Positions 1 through 6,688 of a DNA stretch of 15,447 nucleotides are shown piece after piece; the first letter of the stretch is position 1; each line of letters opens with the position of its first letter. A program made the position numbers and the translations under genes. The notes beneath the pieces were generated by a model. The model saw only the letters and a program-made list of their open reading frames with translations, did not search any database and had not been told where the DNA came from. This stretch comes from Planctomycetota bacterium (GTDB lineage Bacteria; Planctomycetota; Planctomycetia; Pirellulales; Thermoguttaceae): NCBI GenBank assembly GCA_013202535.1, contig JABMRP010000617.1, positions 1-15,447 on the forward strand. Direction: 5' to 3'.

Positions 1-52
1 CCCGCACAGCAGTTTTCAAGACTGCCGCCTTAGTCCACTCGGCCACCCATCC
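1..52 (-). tRNA. tRNA-Ser(UGA), 3' part cut by the window edge
   Basis: Read on the minus strand, the 5' acceptor strand GGATGGG is followed by TG and a D-arm with a GCC/GGC stem. The anticodon arm is GCAGT-CTTGAAA-ACTGC, and the loop gives anticodon TGA (plus-strand positions 16-18), which reads serine UCA codons. The variable arm starts near position 8, and the T-arm and acceptor 3' strand lie outside the window. The D-arm layout and the anticodon both fit tRNA-Ser. It lies directly downstream, on the same strand, of an integrase gene whose frame runs through it, so it is probably also an attachment site. Whether the whole tRNA is intact cannot be seen. Confidence 0.85.
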
Positions 53-1552
53 AGTGTGTGTACCATCGTGCATAGTTGTGCCAACTCGTGCCATTGTAAC
101 GCTTTGCGACTTCGGCGGCAAGACTACCCCCGAACACTGAACTTTGCCCGGTTGTGCCTCAAAATGCCCCTTTATGACTGAGTTTTGGGAAGGGTGTGGG
201 CAGAGATGTGAGGACGCAGCGGTTCTGTCATCCGTGCCGGTCGCTTCCAATTGCTGCTCGTCGGCCGCCACCTCCGGAATGATCGGAGGCAACTCGGCAG
301 CCGCCGCGCCGGTGTCGTGGATCTCCAAATGCGTGAACCGTTCGGTCAGTGCCGAGCTACTGTGCCGCGCCAACTTCTGGGCCATCTTCGACGATCGCAA
401 CGTCCGGCAGACGGTCGTGATGTAGGTATGCCGGTTGCCGTGGAAATCGGCGTAACGGCCGCTGTCGTCGACGTAGGGGATGTTCGCCGCTTCCAGGTCT
501 ATCTGGAGCATATCGGCCGCCCGGTCCTTCCAGGAGCCCGGCCAGAGCCGTTTACGGGGCTTCCTGTCGGCAATGTACCCGCGGACCAATTCGGCGACGT
601 CGGGCGGCAGGGGCTGTTCGTCCTGCTTGCGGCGTTTGGAAACCGTGGGAACCAATGAGACGATCGGCAATTCCCCCAGGTCAAAACTCGCGGGCGTCAG
701 CGAAGCGATCTCCGAAACGCGGAACCCGGTGCCTAACGCCACGCAGTAAATCACGAATCGATCATTGCCGTCGAATCCGCGGAACGTCTTATTGCTTGCC
801 TGGGTGGCCTTCAACAGCCGCTCGATCTCATCGGGCGTCAACGCGCGCCGTTCCCGTCGCCGATCAAGTTCGGGATCCCCGGGCTTCAAGTGGGACAGCG
901 GATTGTCCGGCGCCCGGCGGTTCGTGACCAGCCATCGGCAGAATTGCTGGCAGGCCGAGAGGTAGTGCTTGGCCGTCTGGATCGACATACCCGCTTGCTG
1001 CAGCGCGCTGATCCGCACGGCCACAGCGTTCGCGTCGAGGTCGCCAATGCGTCGGAAATTGCAGCCCTTCATCTCCGGCCACTTCCCGCCCCAATCCTCT
1101 TGACGCCCGATCTGGGCCGTGAACGATTCGGCGGTCAGTAGGTTCCTCGCCTTTGTCACGACCAAGGAAACGTGCTTCTTGCTCCACTGGCCGGCGAGTT
1201 CCTGCCGGAAGTCGTCGAGATGATCGACCAGGGGCTTCTTGAATTGCTCCGTGTAGCGGTCAACGATGCCCTCCTGTTCATGGGCAACCCGCTTCTCGGT
1301 CTCCACGGCCTTGGCCAACGTGGCCGCCTTATCCGTGTAGCCCTTCTCTTCCTGCCAGACCCCAGCCGCATCCTTGTACCGCACATACCAGCATTCCGTC
1401 TCCATACGGCATTTCGATCCATCGGCCGTCAGTGGTGCGTCGACGCTCCGGTTCTTGCGGGTGAGCCGGGCGAACTTCTCGCCCCGCTTGGTGACGATCT
1501 TCGCCTCCTTGGGAATTGCCAACGTGTAGGTCCGCTTTCGTATCGTGGCCAT
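1..1552 (-). CDS. Tyrosine-recombinase-family integrase, catalytic Tyr replaced by Phe; runs into tRNA-Ser
   Basis: Phage/element-type site-specific integrase. The frame is open for 517 codons from ATG 1552 to the left edge. ATG 1552 lies 15 nt after the preceding gene, with a GAGG about 10 nt upstream. The N-terminal half (about residues 1-225) holds a basic arm-binding region and a SAM-like core-binding helix bundle. The catalytic domain follows, with Arg278 (GTGFRVSEI), Lys306 (TVSKRRK), His371-x-x-Arg374 (DFHGNRHTY) and His397 (LARHSS). The nucleophile position reads LTERFTHLE, with Phe406 encoded by TTC at 337..335. No nearby tyrosine can replace it, so strand transfer should be impossible unless this is a base error. 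After the core domain about 90 residues of low-complexity tail lead into the tRNA gene, where the frame reads GWVAEWTKAAVLKTAVR, the usual look of a translated tRNA-Ser. The true stop is outside the window. Family assignment is firm; loss of activity is inferred. Confidence 0.9.
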   Translation of the reverse strand, partial: MATIRKRTYTLAIPKEAKIVTKRGEKFARLTRKNRSVDAPLTADGSKCRMETECWYVRYKDAAGVWQEEKGYTDKAATLAKAVETEKRVAHEQEGIVDRYTEQFKKPLVDHLDDFRQELAGQWSKKHVSLVVTKARNLLTAESFTAQIGRQEDWGGKWPEMKGCNFRRIGDLDANAVAVRISALQQAGMSIQTAKHYLSACQQFCRWLVTNRRAPDNPLSHLKPGDPELDRRRERRALTPDEIERLLKATQASNKTFRGFDGNDRFVIYCVALGTGFRVSEIASLTPASFDLGELPIVSLVPTVSKRRKQDEQPLPPDVAELVRGYIADRKPRKRLWPGSWKDRAADMLQIDLEAANIPYVDDSGRYADFHGNRHTYITTVCRTLRSSKMAQKLARHSSSALTERFTHLEIHDTGAAAAELPPIIPEVAADEQQLEATGTDDRTAASSHLCPHPSQNSVIKGHFEAQPGKVQCSGVVLPPKSQSVTMARVGTTMHDGTHTGWVAEWTKAAVLKTAVR

Positions 1553-1567
1553 GGTCTCGATCCTCGG

Positions 1568-2017
1568 TTACGTTGCGATGTTCGATTCGACGACGCGCTT
1601 ATCCGCCCAAAACGCCCGGCCGTCTTCGTCCGGTGCGCCATCCCTTGGCTCGCCGATCGCAACCAGCCGCTTGCGCTGCAGGATCGATCGGTCCTTCGCC
1701 GCTTTGCCACCTCGGATGATCCGGTGATGGGTTCGAGCGTAGACCGGATCACACGGTCGATCGACCAGTGCCCGCCGGGTGAGTTGCTCGGCCAGGGTGG
1801 CGACAATAGCTGCGCGGCGGTCGCGCGATGGTTGGGGCGGTCGTACAGCGGCCGGCTTCCGGTGTTTTGACCTCCGCTTGCTGTGCTGGGCTAGGGCGGC
1901 AACGAGGTCCCGCTTGACGAGGCGTTTCCCGTGGTGCTGGTACACCGGCAACTTTGCCTTGCGGCAACGGTCGCGAAGCGCCGGGACGGTCCGCTTTTCG
2001 AGTTGTCGCGTGGACAT
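1568..2017 (-). CDS. Small basic SAP/Rho-N-like DNA-binding protein of the integrase module
   Basis: A 149-residue protein starting at ATG 2017, chosen because GGAGGG lies about 8 nt upstream; the frame itself opens further upstream at 2113. Residues 5-42 (RTVPALRDRCRKAKLPV, then KRLVKRDLVAALA) resemble the two-helix SAP or Rho-N fold that binds nucleic acid. The rest is rich in Arg and Lys with no recognised domain (RSKHRKPAAVRPPQPSRD, then a region with HHRIIRGGKAAKDRS). It sits between an HTH gene and the integrase, only 15 nt before the integrase start, so cotranscription is very likely. A role as accessory DNA-bending or recombination-directionality factor is an inference from this position and the basic charge. 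The C-terminal two thirds are unrecognised. Confidence 0.6.
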   Translation of the reverse strand: MSTRQLEKRTVPALRDRCRKAKLPVYQHHGKRLVKRDLVAALAQHSKRRSKHRKPAAVRPPQPSRDRRAAIVATLAEQLTRRALVDRPCDPVYARTHHRIIRGGKAAKDRSILQRKRLVAIGEPRDGAPDEDGRAFWADKRVVESNIAT

Positions 2018-2075
2018 GTTTTCACCCTCCGAAAAACTGCTTTTCTCCGACGCGTCCACCTCACGCCCGGGGCGG

Positions 2076-2285
2076 TCACTTACGCTTGCGGCGTTTGACG
2101 AGGTGCAAGCCAAAGAACTCGGACAGCCGGTCCGCAGTCGTTATGTGTATGGACCGCTGGTTGGCGATGAACCGCTGCAACTGGGCAAGGGCAACCGCGT
2201 GTTCGGTGGCGGATATGTCCTTCCATAGCCGGTAAGTGGTGCCGTAGTCGATGCACGCTTGCCGGAGTTGGTCACTGAGTGCCAT
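2076..2285 (-). CDS. Small HTH DNA-binding protein (Cro/excisionase-like)
   Basis: A 69-residue protein. Residues 4-60 form a compact helix-turn-helix: LRQACIDYGTTYRLWKDI, then a helix with LAQLQRFIANQRSIHI and TADRLSEFFGLHLV, ending in the basic tail KRRKRK. This pattern (short Cro-like HTH ending LxLVKRRKRK) is common in small regulators beside planctomycete integrases and could repress the element or direct excision. The start is ATG 2285. The frame is open up to 2369, but the extra residues look non-coding. No strong Shine-Dalgarno precedes ATG 2285 (a GAGG lies about 14 nt away), so the start is the weak point. It is transcribed toward the SAP-like gene (58 nt gap) and the integrase, and is probably the second gene of that operon. 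Confidence 0.75.
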   Translation of the reverse strand: MALSDQLRQACIDYGTTYRLWKDISATEHAVALAQLQRFIANQRSIHITTADRLSEFFGLHLVKRRKRK

Positions 2286-2483
2286 CTGGATTACGGATAC
2301 CTCTATCTCGACCTCCTCCGCGAAGAAACGGAAAGACCGTTGACGATCGAAACGCGAACGAGGTAGCATTCCGGGACGATCAAAGCGATGAATCTCGTAA
2401 CGATCATCTCCGCATGGCTCCTATCTGGCATCCCGTTCCGGCCGTCTCGACGTTCGTGCAATGGTCGTCTTCTCGCTCGCCCT

Positions 2484-2882
2484 TCAATCTGAACGGAACT
2501 CGCGTTCGGCGGCGCCGTTGCACTGCGAGCGCCGAGCGCCTCGCACTTCCACGATCTCCTTGGCCCCGACCGCTCCGACCCCGGGAATCGCCAGGAGGTC
2601 GTCCGTTCCAAGCTGCAGCAGTTGCCGCCACGAAGTGATCGCGGCCCGGCGAAGTGCGCCTTGCACCCGAGTGCTGAATGCGTCGTAATCAATCGGGTCG
2701 TTCGAGCTCTTTTTGATTCGATGGGGAGGCTTGAAGTCGCCGCATGCACGCGTCGCCGTCGGCACCACAGGCCAACGCGCGATCGAATAGGACGCCACCG
2801 GGGCCGCTCGTCGGCAATCGCCCTGATATCCGTCTCTGGCAACATAGAATTGGCACTCGCCACAGATCCTCTCGCTCTTCAT
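2484..2882 (-). CDS. Four-cysteine (zinc-type?) protein with RNA polymerase alpha-CTD-like helix-hairpin-helix
   Basis: A 132-residue protein from ATG 2882. Other in-frame ATGs are at 2903 and 2939; GGAGG lies 12 nt before 2882, while AAGGA sits unusually close to 2903, so the exact start is open. The N-terminal part has Cys7-x2-Cys10 (ICGECQFY), Cys23 (GDCRR) and Cys47 (RACGDF), a layout suggesting a small metal-binding module. Residues about 70-115 (ALRRAAITSWRQLLQL, then DDLLAIPGVGAVGAKEIVE) match the (HhH)2-like core of the RNA polymerase alpha C-terminal domain, which binds UP-element DNA and activators. It is the first gene upstream of the HTH, SAP-like and integrase genes on the same strand, 198 nt before the HTH gene. 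The domain call is from pattern recognition; any role in steering transcription of the element is inference. Confidence 0.65.
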   Translation of the reverse strand: MKSERICGECQFYVARDGYQGDCRRAAPVASYSIARWPVVPTATRACGDFKPPHRIKKSSNDPIDYDAFSTRVQGALRRAAITSWRQLLQLGTDDLLAIPGVGAVGAKEIVEVRGARRSQCNGAAEREFRSD

Positions 2883-3104
2883 GTTTCTCACGTTCCTCCT
2901 CATAGTTCCTTCGGCATGGCGTTTCGGTTGCTCGGCCACCCTTCTTTGAAGATCCGAATCTGAAAAAAGCCCCCTGTGTCTCCGCTCTGACAGGAATTCG
3001 TTCGCTACGGGGCGTTCTTGGTTTCTTGGGCTCCGTCCGCTGGAAGACTCGGACAGTTGCGTCCCGGCGGACCGCCGTAGCGACGTTTCGACCCGGTTCG
3101 CAAG

Positions 3105-3290
3105 TCAGTCTGCTTGACGAGCGCGGCGCCAAGTCACTTTGAGCGCCGTCGAGTCGTCTATCTGATTAGTCTCCTTCTCGATCCTGACCAACAGTAGAGA
3201 GCCGAAATCGGTCAACACCCATCCGGTGTTCTGCCGGTCGAGGAACAGGCCGACCGCGGGGCGTTCCTCCGTTTCTTTCGCGCTTTGCAT
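3105..3290 (-). other. Alternative-frame tail of the PEGA/SecD-head protein (probable frameshift)
   Basis: A 61-codon stretch overlaps the last ~40 codons of the preceding gene in another frame (MQSAKETEERPAVG, then LFLDRQNTGWVLTDFGSLLL and VRIEKETNQIDDSTAL). Its third codon positions are mostly G or C and its composition is that of a normal folded protein. The annotated frame over the same DNA ends many codons in A or T and reads as Arg/Pro/Gly-rich junk. The simplest reading is that the SecD-head protein originally continued in this frame and an indel near 3290-3320 switched it. A separate overlapping gene beginning at ATG 3290 is possible, but no good ribosome binding site supports it. Confidence 0.5.
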
Positions 3291-5721
3291 CTGGAATCGG
3301 CGTCGGCTCGGTGCTCTCAAAACCGGCGGACGGGTCGTCGACTGGCTCCGAGGGCGCCACTGCGGACATCATTGTCTGGGCCAATCGGCCGGCTTCCTCG
3401 ATGTCGAACGAACCGCTGATCTGAAATCGCGTCGTGATCTTGGTCCGAACGGTCGGGGCGGAGAGGACCCGATCATCAATGAGAATTGCCAATGGAAGAT
3501 TGAGGTGGGTCTCGGTGAGCTTGCCGAGTTGGCGACCACCGGCCTCGTCCAACTCCACGCTGACGGCGGGACGTCCCTGGAGTTCATGGTGAACGGTAAC
3601 GCTGGCTATGCCCCAAGGCCGCGTACTTCCACGGAGCATTGTGTGCTCCGGCGTATTGGCCAACAGCACGAAGGTTTGACCTCCATGGTCGGCAGTGATC
3701 AACGGGGGCCGAGGCTTGCCGTTCATCGGGAACCAGGCAAACGGATCGCCGCGCCGTCGTGCTGCCTCCGGTCCGTTGGTCTTGAGGTCATTGATGTAGT
3801 TCTCCACGTCCTTCTCCTCGAGCGTCACCTCGCCGACGTCGCCGCGCGTGGCGGCAATTCGCAGGCCCAGTCGGCCGGCAGATGTCGCCTTTGCATTTGC
3901 CGGTCGGCGAAGCATCTCGGCCTGCTCCCTCGAACCTTCCGCTTCGTTGAGCGTCTCGTTCTTGAACCGGCGAATCTCGTCGGCCCGTCCCTTTTCGTCT
4001 TCCATGTCGATGTCTTCAATGACCCAACTTTTGCCGATCTTGACCAGAGTATAGACCGTGCATACGGAAGCTGCGGACTTCGGATCGTTGATCGTGGCGA
4101 GTTCAGTGGCGACCAGTACGCGATCGCCGCGGACGAACACCGAGCGGACCTCGCCCAGCTTCAATCCGGCGGAGACCGACTCGGCCGCCTCGTCCAATCT
4201 GTCCACCATGCCGTACTTCTTCGGATGAAGACACTCGGTCACCGCCGCCTTGTTGCCCTTGACGACCGCCGCGGCGAACTTGGCGATCACGTCGCGGACC
4301 TTCTGCTCGACCGACGTATCGGTCAGGCTGTCCGCCGGCTTAGCTTCCGGCACGACTTCGGGGTCGGCCAATTCGTATCTCAGTCTGATCCCGGAAATGT
4401 TCCTCGGGATTCCCATGTCGCCTTCTCCCGACTTGCCGGCCGAGAGGATCGTGACGTCAAAGATCTTTTTCTCGGCCGTCGTAATCAGTAGACGGCACGG
4501 TAGGGGCGGCAATAGGTAGACGGTAACGTCCTCCCGTTTTTGGCTCGGTTCTAATGGACGAGCAGGACCGCCGTCCCGGATAACCGCCGTGGCTCCACGC
4601 AAACATCCAATAAACGCGCCGCCGTCCTCCTCGTCGTAGCCGTAGTACAGGTCCCCTTTGTGATGCTGTCGCGCGAACTCCCGGACTGCAAAGAACCCTT
4701 TCTCGCCGCTAATCGCGAGTATCTCGCCGCTGGCCAGATCGAGCACGCCGCCAACGCCGGGAGTGTGGGCGTCTGGCAGGAAGATCGTCTTGCTTGCCCT
4801 CGGGTCATCCTTGGCCTGCTGAGGTGGCCTCGCAACCAGATCCATGGCGCAGAGCGGGCACTTGCCCGGCTTGGGCACGTTGACTTGCGGGTGCATCGCG
4901 CAGGTCCAGACTTGACCGGCTGGAGGTGAAGCGGCGGTCCCAGAAATCAGTTTGTAGCGGATCTTCACGGACCGGTGATCTTTGTCACCGGGACCCACAA
5001 GTTGCAACACGCCCACACCGCCTTCGCGGGTCTCAATGGCATACACCCTCTCGGGCGACACGCCTTCTCCGCCCAGGCAGATCAATGCTGGAGCATCTCC
5101 TTGGCGTACGACGAGGCGGGGATCGGGCTGCTTCAGAGCCTCGCGGACTGCCTGCGGGGTAACCTTCTCCCACGATGCATCGTCTACGATGGCGGCACGG
5201 ATTTCAAAGCCGGTCAGCGCGCCCTCGCCAGCCTGCACACCCGAGGCATCGATGCCTTGCTTCCTGGCCCAGGCGTGCATTTCCTCGATGAGGCGGAGTT
5301 TCGCGGGTCGTGTGTACAGCTTGCCGGTGTCCAGGTCGATCAGGTAGTCTTCCCCCACGCTATGGTCGTTGACCACCCGCTCGAGCACCGGGCCGAAGGA
5401 GGTTCCCTTGGGATCGTCGGGCTCTTCCGGGAACCTCAACACGACTCGCTTGATTCGGCCGTCACGAACCGCCACCTCCTTCGTCTTCGGTTGATGGCCT
5501 GGCACCTTCACGACGACCGTATGGTCGCCGGGTTCGACCTCGAACAACTTCGGCGAAGTGCCCTGCTGCTTGCCATCGACGGTAATCGTGGCGCCGGCCG
5601 GGTCGGTACGGACATATAGCTCGGTGGGCGCTTTGTCGGCCGTCTGTGCCAGCACGGCTAACACGCCCGTCGAGGCCAACAAACACAAAGCCACACCGCT
5701 AATCTTCGTTGTCCTGCTCAT
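3166..5721 (-). CDS. Exported multidomain protein: PEGA, heavy-metal-binding motif, SecD P1-head-like domain
   Basis: An 851-residue protein starting at ATG 5721, with GGGAG about 8 nt upstream. Residues 1-26 form a signal peptide (SGVALCLLASTGVLAVLA). Residues 34-96 are a PEGA domain (TELYVRTDPAGATITVDGK), a small fold often met in surface proteins. Residues 107-262 and about 311-453 look like two diverged copies of one domain (LDLDTGKL/LDLASGEIL starts, IRYKL/LRYEL ends). Between them, residues 271-296 are a heavy-metal-binding motif (TCAMHPQV, PGKCPLCAMDL; Cys274, His277, Cys288, Cys291) like those of copper-handling proteins. Residues 470-575 resemble an NTF2/SnoaL-like fold. Residues 615-787 match the SecD/SecDF P1 head (ILIDDRVLSAPTVRTK), but no SecD transmembrane bundle is present, so this is not a translocase subunit. 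The last ~40 codons look frame-shifted. It is divergent from a sigma factor/kinase pair. Function is unknown; domains are seen, export is inferred. Confidence 0.85.
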   Translation of the reverse strand: MSRTTKISGVALCLLASTGVLAVLAQTADKAPTELYVRTDPAGATITVDGKQQGTSPKLFEVEPGDHTVVVKVPGHQPKTKEVAVRDGRIKRVVLRFPEEPDDPKGTSFGPVLERVVNDHSVGEDYLIDLDTGKLYTRPAKLRLIEEMHAWARKQGIDASGVQAGEGALTGFEIRAAIVDDASWEKVTPQAVREALKQPDPRLVVRQGDAPALICLGGEGVSPERVYAIETREGGVGVLQLVGPGDKDHRSVKIRYKLISGTAASPPAGQVWTCAMHPQVNVPKPGKCPLCAMDLVARPPQQAKDDPRASKTIFLPDAHTPGVGGVLDLASGEILAISGEKGFFAVREFARQHHKGDLYYGYDEEDGGAFIGCLRGATAVIRDGGPARPLEPSQKREDVTVYLLPPLPCRLLITTAEKKIFDVTILSAGKSGEGDMGIPRNISGIRLRYELADPEVVPEAKPADSLTDTSVEQKVRDVIAKFAAAVVKGNKAAVTECLHPKKYGMVDRLDEAAESVSAGLKLGEVRSVFVRGDRVLVATELATINDPKSAASVCTVYTLVKIGKSWVIEDIDMEDEKGRADEIRRFKNETLNEAEGSREQAEMLRRPANAKATSAGRLGLRIAATRGDVGEVTLEEKDVENYINDLKTNGPEAARRRGDPFAWFPMNGKPRPPLITADHGGQTFVLLANTPEHTMLRGSTRPWGIASVTVHHELQGRPAVSVELDEAGGRQLGKLTETHLNLPLAILIDDRVLSAPTVRTKITTRFQISGSFDIEEAGRLAQTMMSAVAPSEPVDDPSAGFESTEPTPIPDAKRERNGGTPRGRPVPRPAEHRMGVDRFRLSTVGQDREGD

Positions 5722-5883
5722 TGCCTACTCCCTCTGTAAACGGCCGTGCTGCGATGGAGCGCCAGACGCAGGGACTCACGGACTACCCAAGATAGCCTAC
5801 CCGCGCGGCGTAACTGCTTCAACGGCAGAACGCCCGCCGCTACTATGAATATGCGCCGGGAGACTGAAATCAGGCCCACCTTC

Positions 5884-5911
5884 TTGAAAGTTATTGGCGA
5901 TCCAGTATAGA
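5884..5911 (+). promoter_or_regulatory. Sigma-70-like promoter of the sigma factor/kinase operon
   Basis: TTGAAA (5884-5889) and TATAGA (5906-5911) are separated by 16 nt, close to the consensus for a housekeeping promoter. A transcript would start near 5918, about 57 nt before the sigma factor ATG at 5975. This placement argues against a start further upstream in the same frame (TTG 5894), which would lie inside the promoter. The 253-nt divergent gap must also hold the promoter of the exported protein gene, where I see no clear boxes. Confidence 0.5.
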
Positions 5912-5974
5912 ATCGGGTTATCTCGCGGCCGAAAACGGGTTTCGGCACTTGGGGAAAGCACTCCAGCGGATGCC

Positions 5975-6688
5975 ATGGTTACCAACAGCAATACCCAAGC
6001 GACGTTGCTCAACCGGTTGCAGGACGGCTCCGACCCGTTGGCCTGGGACGAGTTCTTCAGCCGCTATTGGACGCTGATCTTTGGCTTCGCCAGGCATCGG
6101 GGTTGCTCGGAACACACCGCCGAAGAGATCGTCCAGGACGTGATGCTCAAGGTGTTCGAGCAAAAGGACCTCTTCAATTACGACCCCGTGCGCGGCCGGT
6201 TTCGCGATTGGCTGGGGACACTGGTCCGCAACCGCGTGGCCCAGCGACGGCGGGGGCCGGCAGAACGAGTTCGGGCCCAAGGCGGCAACTCTGACTTGGC
6301 GCCCACCGAGCCGCAGGCCCATGACGACGGCCCCGCCGCCGCGTGGGAAGTCGCCTTTGAACAATCGCTGCTGTTGGTCTTGTTGGACGTGATTCGCCGC
6401 GAGATGGATCCCCGGGCATATCTGGCCTTTGAGCTGTACGCGCTGCACGACCTGCCGGGTGGGAAGGTCGCCAAGTACACGGGACTGAGCCGCAACGGCG
6501 TGTATCGGGCCCACAAAAGGGCGATCCGTCGGCTCGGCGAACTCGGGGCCGCCTATCGCAAGGACGGCCAACTCGGCGAGCGGATCAAGCGGGCAATCCG
6601 CGAGCGTCCCCAGGCCGCCGTCGAGCGGTCGCTCAATACGCGGCTCGAAAAGACCATGCGATCCAGATGGGGGACTCCAAGACCGTGA
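5975..6688 (+). CDS. ECF-type RNA polymerase sigma factor
   Basis: A 237-residue sigma-70-family factor with only regions 2 and 4, as in the ECF class. Region 2 (about residues 20-92) includes WDEFFSRYWTLIFGFARHRG, then HTAEEIVQDVMLKVFEQ, and ends in GRFRDWLGTLVRNRVAQRRR, the part that binds core polymerase and the -10 element. A charged linker (about 95-125) leads to region 4 (about 130-190) with PRAYLAFELYALHDLPGGKVAKY and the HTH TGLSRNGVYRAHKRAIRRL that reads the -35 element. The ATG at 5975 fits the upstream promoter and the start of homology. Its 3' end overlaps the kinase gene by 22 nt in another frame, so the two are translationally coupled. No anti-sigma factor is visible. In planctomycetes such factors are frequently paired with Ser/Thr kinases, so the kinase is the likely control partner (inference). 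Confidence 0.9.
   Translation: MVTNSNTQATLLNRLQDGSDPLAWDEFFSRYWTLIFGFARHRGCSEHTAEEIVQDVMLKVFEQKDLFNYDPVRGRFRDWLGTLVRNRVAQRRRGPAERVRAQGGNSDLAPTEPQAHDDGPAAAWEVAFEQSLLLVLLDVIRREMDPRAYLAFELYALHDLPGGKVAKYTGLSRNGVYRAHKRAIRRLGELGAAYRKDGQLGERIKRAIRERPQAAVERSLNTRLEKTMRSRWGTPRP

Noticed and set aside
1172..1870. 232-codon plus-strand open frame
   Set aside because: It lies opposite the integrase and SAP-like genes, has no domain pattern, and the minus-strand products carry clear motifs.
2883..3165. Possible second attachment site at the right end of the integration module
   Set aside because: I looked for a second copy of the tRNA-Ser anticodon arm or 5' half and saw none; the gap shows no recognisable feature.
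3226..4491. 421-codon plus-strand open frame
   Set aside because: Antisense to the multidomain exported protein; long because GC-rich codons leave few stops on the opposite strand.
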